Source: Sphaeroforma sirkka
Taxonomy: Eukaryota > Opisthokonta > Ichthyosporea > Ichthyophonida
Assembly (NCBI GenBank): GCA_001586965.3
Contig: LUCW03000922.1
Coordinates: forward strand, 7,501-29,595
Direction of reading: 5' to 3'
DNA: 22,095 bases
Every line of letters begins with the position of its first letter. The stretch's first letter is position 1. The notes beneath the pieces were generated by a model. The model was not told the DNA's origin. It searched no databases and worked only from the letters and a program-made list of their open reading frames with translations. A program made the position numbers and the translations under genes. Below, piece by piece: positions 19,844 through 22,095 of the stretch.

Positions 19844-20892
19844 CGCAGCTTTGAGAACACATTTCGTATGAAGTATCCATAGTTTTTGTTTCTTGCACAT
19901 GAGATAAACAAAACATGCAGAAGAAACAAAAGATGGGCATGTTGAGAGGAGGTGCAATAGATGAGGAGGTACAACTTACTGTCTTCCTGCGTATAGCAGC
20001 CGGCGGAAAACACCAAGATATTAAAATTGCGTTTGGGATTTATGCTGCTGCTGTTTACTACATATTCTGGAGAGTTTTATACGCAATTAATGGTTTGAGT
20101 TTCCTATATTTCCGCTTTCCAAAAGAGGAAGAAAAGATTGCCAAAGCAGCAGAAGAGTTCAAATCACACTCTACTCACGGGGTAATTAGCCGTTGTGTTT
20201 TAGGGTTTTGCGTAGCTTTTCCTCCATTAAACAGATGTCAGTATAGGCGTCGTATATATTCTGGACATAAGACTGGTTATGGGCTGAGTGCCTAAGCCAT
20301 GTGTGATGCAAACTATAAGTTTATTGTATTTCATATATTGGCATATGGTAGTATGCATGATCGTCAAGCTTGGGAATATAGCAGGTGTGACCTGCTAGTG
20401 GAGAATTTACCCATGTTCTACTACGTACTGGGTGATGCAGCCTACAGATGCACCAACTATATGCTTATACCCTATCCTGGCACTCGTGAAGCAATGGGCG
20501 ATGCATGGGACGCATACAATTTTTTCCAGTCCCAATCTCGCAAACATATCCAGCAGGCCTTTGGAATCATGGTCCAAACATGAGGCCTTCTATGACAACC
20601 CTTGCGTTTGGATTTTAAACGCGCTCCAAGAGTTGTTACAGTTCTAGCTAAGCTACATAGTTATTATCTATCAAGAGATGGATATAGACGAACTAATAAT
20701 CTAGATGCAGGATCACCACGTACAGATACAAATGGGCGTCTAGGACCACAATCTCGGCATCCTAATCGTACTCTCCGGCCTTCGTCCCTTACAGGCAAAA
20801 CAGAGCGCAAAGTTATCAAGCAGTACATAGAGAACAACAAATTATGCAGGCCTGATTCAACTCTGGAAAGAAACAATAATGAAATTGGATAA
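19844..20892 (+). pseudogene. PIF/Harbinger-type transposase, dead copy
   Basis: Successive blocks match the family: SFENTFRMKYP (N-terminal, in another frame), LTVFLRIAAGG..FGIYAAAVY (helix-turn-helix-like), KRYYSGHK-type YRRRIYSGHKTGYGLSA, MCDANYKFIVFH, GSMHDRQAW, VLGDAAYRCTNYMLIPYPG, IQQAFGIMV and RAPRVVTVLAKLHSYYL. Breaks: an in-frame TAG at 19880, a frameshift before 19915, then TAA at 20293 (where the family has Gln) and TGA at 20581 and 20593 (where Trp is usual). The first catalytic Asp is absent (VLGFC in place of VLDGFC-type), the Asp of GDAAY remains (codon 20434), and the third acidic residue is Gln (codon 20551). It is therefore inactive. A DDE-type nuclease of this class cuts and pastes the element; terminal repeats were not found. 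Confidence 0.9.
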
Positions 20893-20899
20893 TAAACAT

Positions 20900-21270
20900 T
20901 ATATATAAACGCGGGTACACACAAACATGTACATCCGCACACAATCATGTACACCTACACACAAACACGCAAACGTCCACACAAATAACCAAGCACACAC
21001 AAACCAATTCAAGTGCAAGTGTGCAGGACCAAAGAACTCCACACGCACTTGGATTGATCCATGTGTGTTTGGTAGTTTGTGTACACGCATATATATTTGT
21101 ATCAAACACACACACATAACATACACACCTACGTGTACACCCACACACAAACATGTACACACACACACATGTACACGTGGTCATTTGTCTAAACATGGGC
21201 TTAAAACCAAATGCGCGCGTACTCAGGCAATAACACCTACACACACCCAAACATGTACACCCACACACTG
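20900..21270. repeat. CA-rich low-complexity region with ACAAACATGTACAC units
   Basis: Imperfect repeats of ACACAAACATGTACACCCAC and similar occur near 20918-20990, 21120-21180 and 21238-21268, with unique sequence between. Open frames on both strands here are products of the repeat. Confidence 0.85.
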
Positions 21271-21411
21271 ATCGTAAAAATTTTATGTATCACTCAAATA
21301 AAGAATTGAAATGTTATCGATGATACCGTGGATCTTTGAATGCATTAATTTTAGAATGTTGGGTGATATATATACGAATATTTCCACCCAACAATAATAC
21401 GATACAGTCGT

Positions 21412-21413
<2 letters not shown>

Positions 21414-21443
<30 letters not shown>
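21414..21443. repeat. (AT)n microsatellite
   Basis: A short AT tract, the only sizeable one right of 11.3 kb. Confidence 0.95.
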
Positions 21444-21449
<6 letters not shown>

Positions 21450-21482
21450 ATAGCCGGGCCTCCACATTAGACTCTTATGTTG

Positions 21483-21529
21483 ATAAACGTACTCTTAAGC
21501 AGTAGATAAATCATAAACGTACTATTAAA
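21483..21529. repeat. Short direct repeat ATAAACGTACTMTTA
   Basis: ATAAACGTACTCTTA and ATAAACGTACTATTA lie 28 bp apart, about 60-100 bp before the broken reading frame at 21582. Confidence 0.6.
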
Positions 21530-21581
21530 AGCACGTGTATTAAATGGTTTTTAACGGTTCTATTAACCGGATAAAAAAAAG

Positions 21582-22067
21582 ATGGATAGAGAATCTGCCG
21601 AAGACGCAGTCAACCCCATTGTCGCTAAAGACGACAATGCACTGGATACCGGTAAAACTACTCTATTAAGAGAGAAGTCAGCCGAGGAGAGGGCTAGAGG
21701 ACCCACTCTCTCCTCAAGTTCAAAGCTCGCGAAACCGTGAAGCAAAATTAGGAGTGGGTTTAAGACCACTCCATCTACTATCCCTGAGGAGATTAATCCA
21801 AAGGGTAAAGAACCAATTACGGAAGTCAATTATGACGATCTCGAGGAGATTGATCCAAAGGGTAAAATTACGGAAGTCAATTACGACAAACCCGGCGACG
21901 ATGAAGTCCAACCCGATAAGGGGCCGACGGAAGACGATCCACAGGCTAGCGCATCTACCTACATCAGTAAGTTGCTCGATGAAAATGCTGAACTTAAAAA
22001 TCAGTTAGCTGCCCTAGAGAAACAATTCACACGTAGATCGAATGTACGGAACTGGCGAGAAAGCTAA
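21582..22067 (+). pseudogene. Broken acidic, coiled-coil reading frame, unrecognised (possibly retroelement gag-like)
   Basis: One frame runs from ATG (21582) to TAA (22065), interrupted only by TGA at 21738-21740. The product is acidic and disordered. It has a codon-level repeat (EEINPKGKEPITEVNYD, then EEIDPKGKITEVNYD, period 57 bp with six bases missing in the second copy). A predicted coiled coil follows (YISKLLDENAELKNQLAALE). Near 22040 the coding signal seems to move to another frame (YGTGEKAKRLREYVSND), which is open to the window edge. A disordered acidic region plus coiled coil would suit a retroelement gag or a host protein; no diagnostic motif settles it. Confidence 0.45.
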
Positions 22068-22095
22068 ACGCCTACGTGAATATGTCTCTAACGAC

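Overview
The window looks like nuclear DNA of an intron-rich eukaryote. Both recognisable protein genes are split by many GT-AG introns, the introns hold long (AT)n and (AT)n(GT)n microsatellites, and there is an intron-less Pol III tRNA gene and decayed class II transposon DNA. The two conserved proteins resemble their animal homologues strongly (CWF19L1, ZCCHC10). I infer an opisthokont-type protist, possibly an ichthyosporean such as Sphaeroforma, but the sequence alone does not settle this.

Layout. Positions 1-8475 (+) hold the last ten exons of a CWF19L1/Drn1 homologue, a factor linked to spliceosomes and intron-lariat turnover. Its first exons lie left of the window. All exon phases join and give 535 residues: the end of the metallophosphatase-like domain, a CCHC zinc knuckle, and the two CwfJ C-terminal domains. 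Positions 9994-12953 (+) hold a complete three-exon ZCCHC10 homologue (354 aa: zinc knuckle plus Ser-rich and Arg/Ser-rich tail). Between 13.0 and 15.4 kb there is only a weak candidate for a small spliced gene. A tRNA-Lys(CTT) lies on the minus strand at 15458-15530. An unrecognised, Ser/Thr-rich, probably real minus-strand coding exon covers 16315 to about 17418, with a cluster of bZIP-like motifs behind it. Positions 17.5-19.8 kb are AT-rich and non-coding, with one GC-rich island and a possible small inserted element. A dead PIF/Harbinger transposase occupies 19844-20892, followed by a CA-rich block. The right edge holds a broken acidic, repeat-containing reading frame.

The most unusual content is in the introns of the CWF19L1 gene. 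Three of its ten visible exons have partial or decayed copies in the adjacent introns (exons 7, 8 and 10). The exon 8 copies duplicate the splice acceptor together with the start of the exon. Directly behind exon 8 lies a 68-bp tandem array in which every unit boundary is a fused acceptor/donor (CAG|GTACAAT or close to it). That is the layout of a zero-length exon, or recursive splicing point, repeated about seven times. A gene for an intron-turnover factor therefore carries an unusual density of duplicated splice sites. Whether this regulates it or is only replication slippage can be tested with RNA data.
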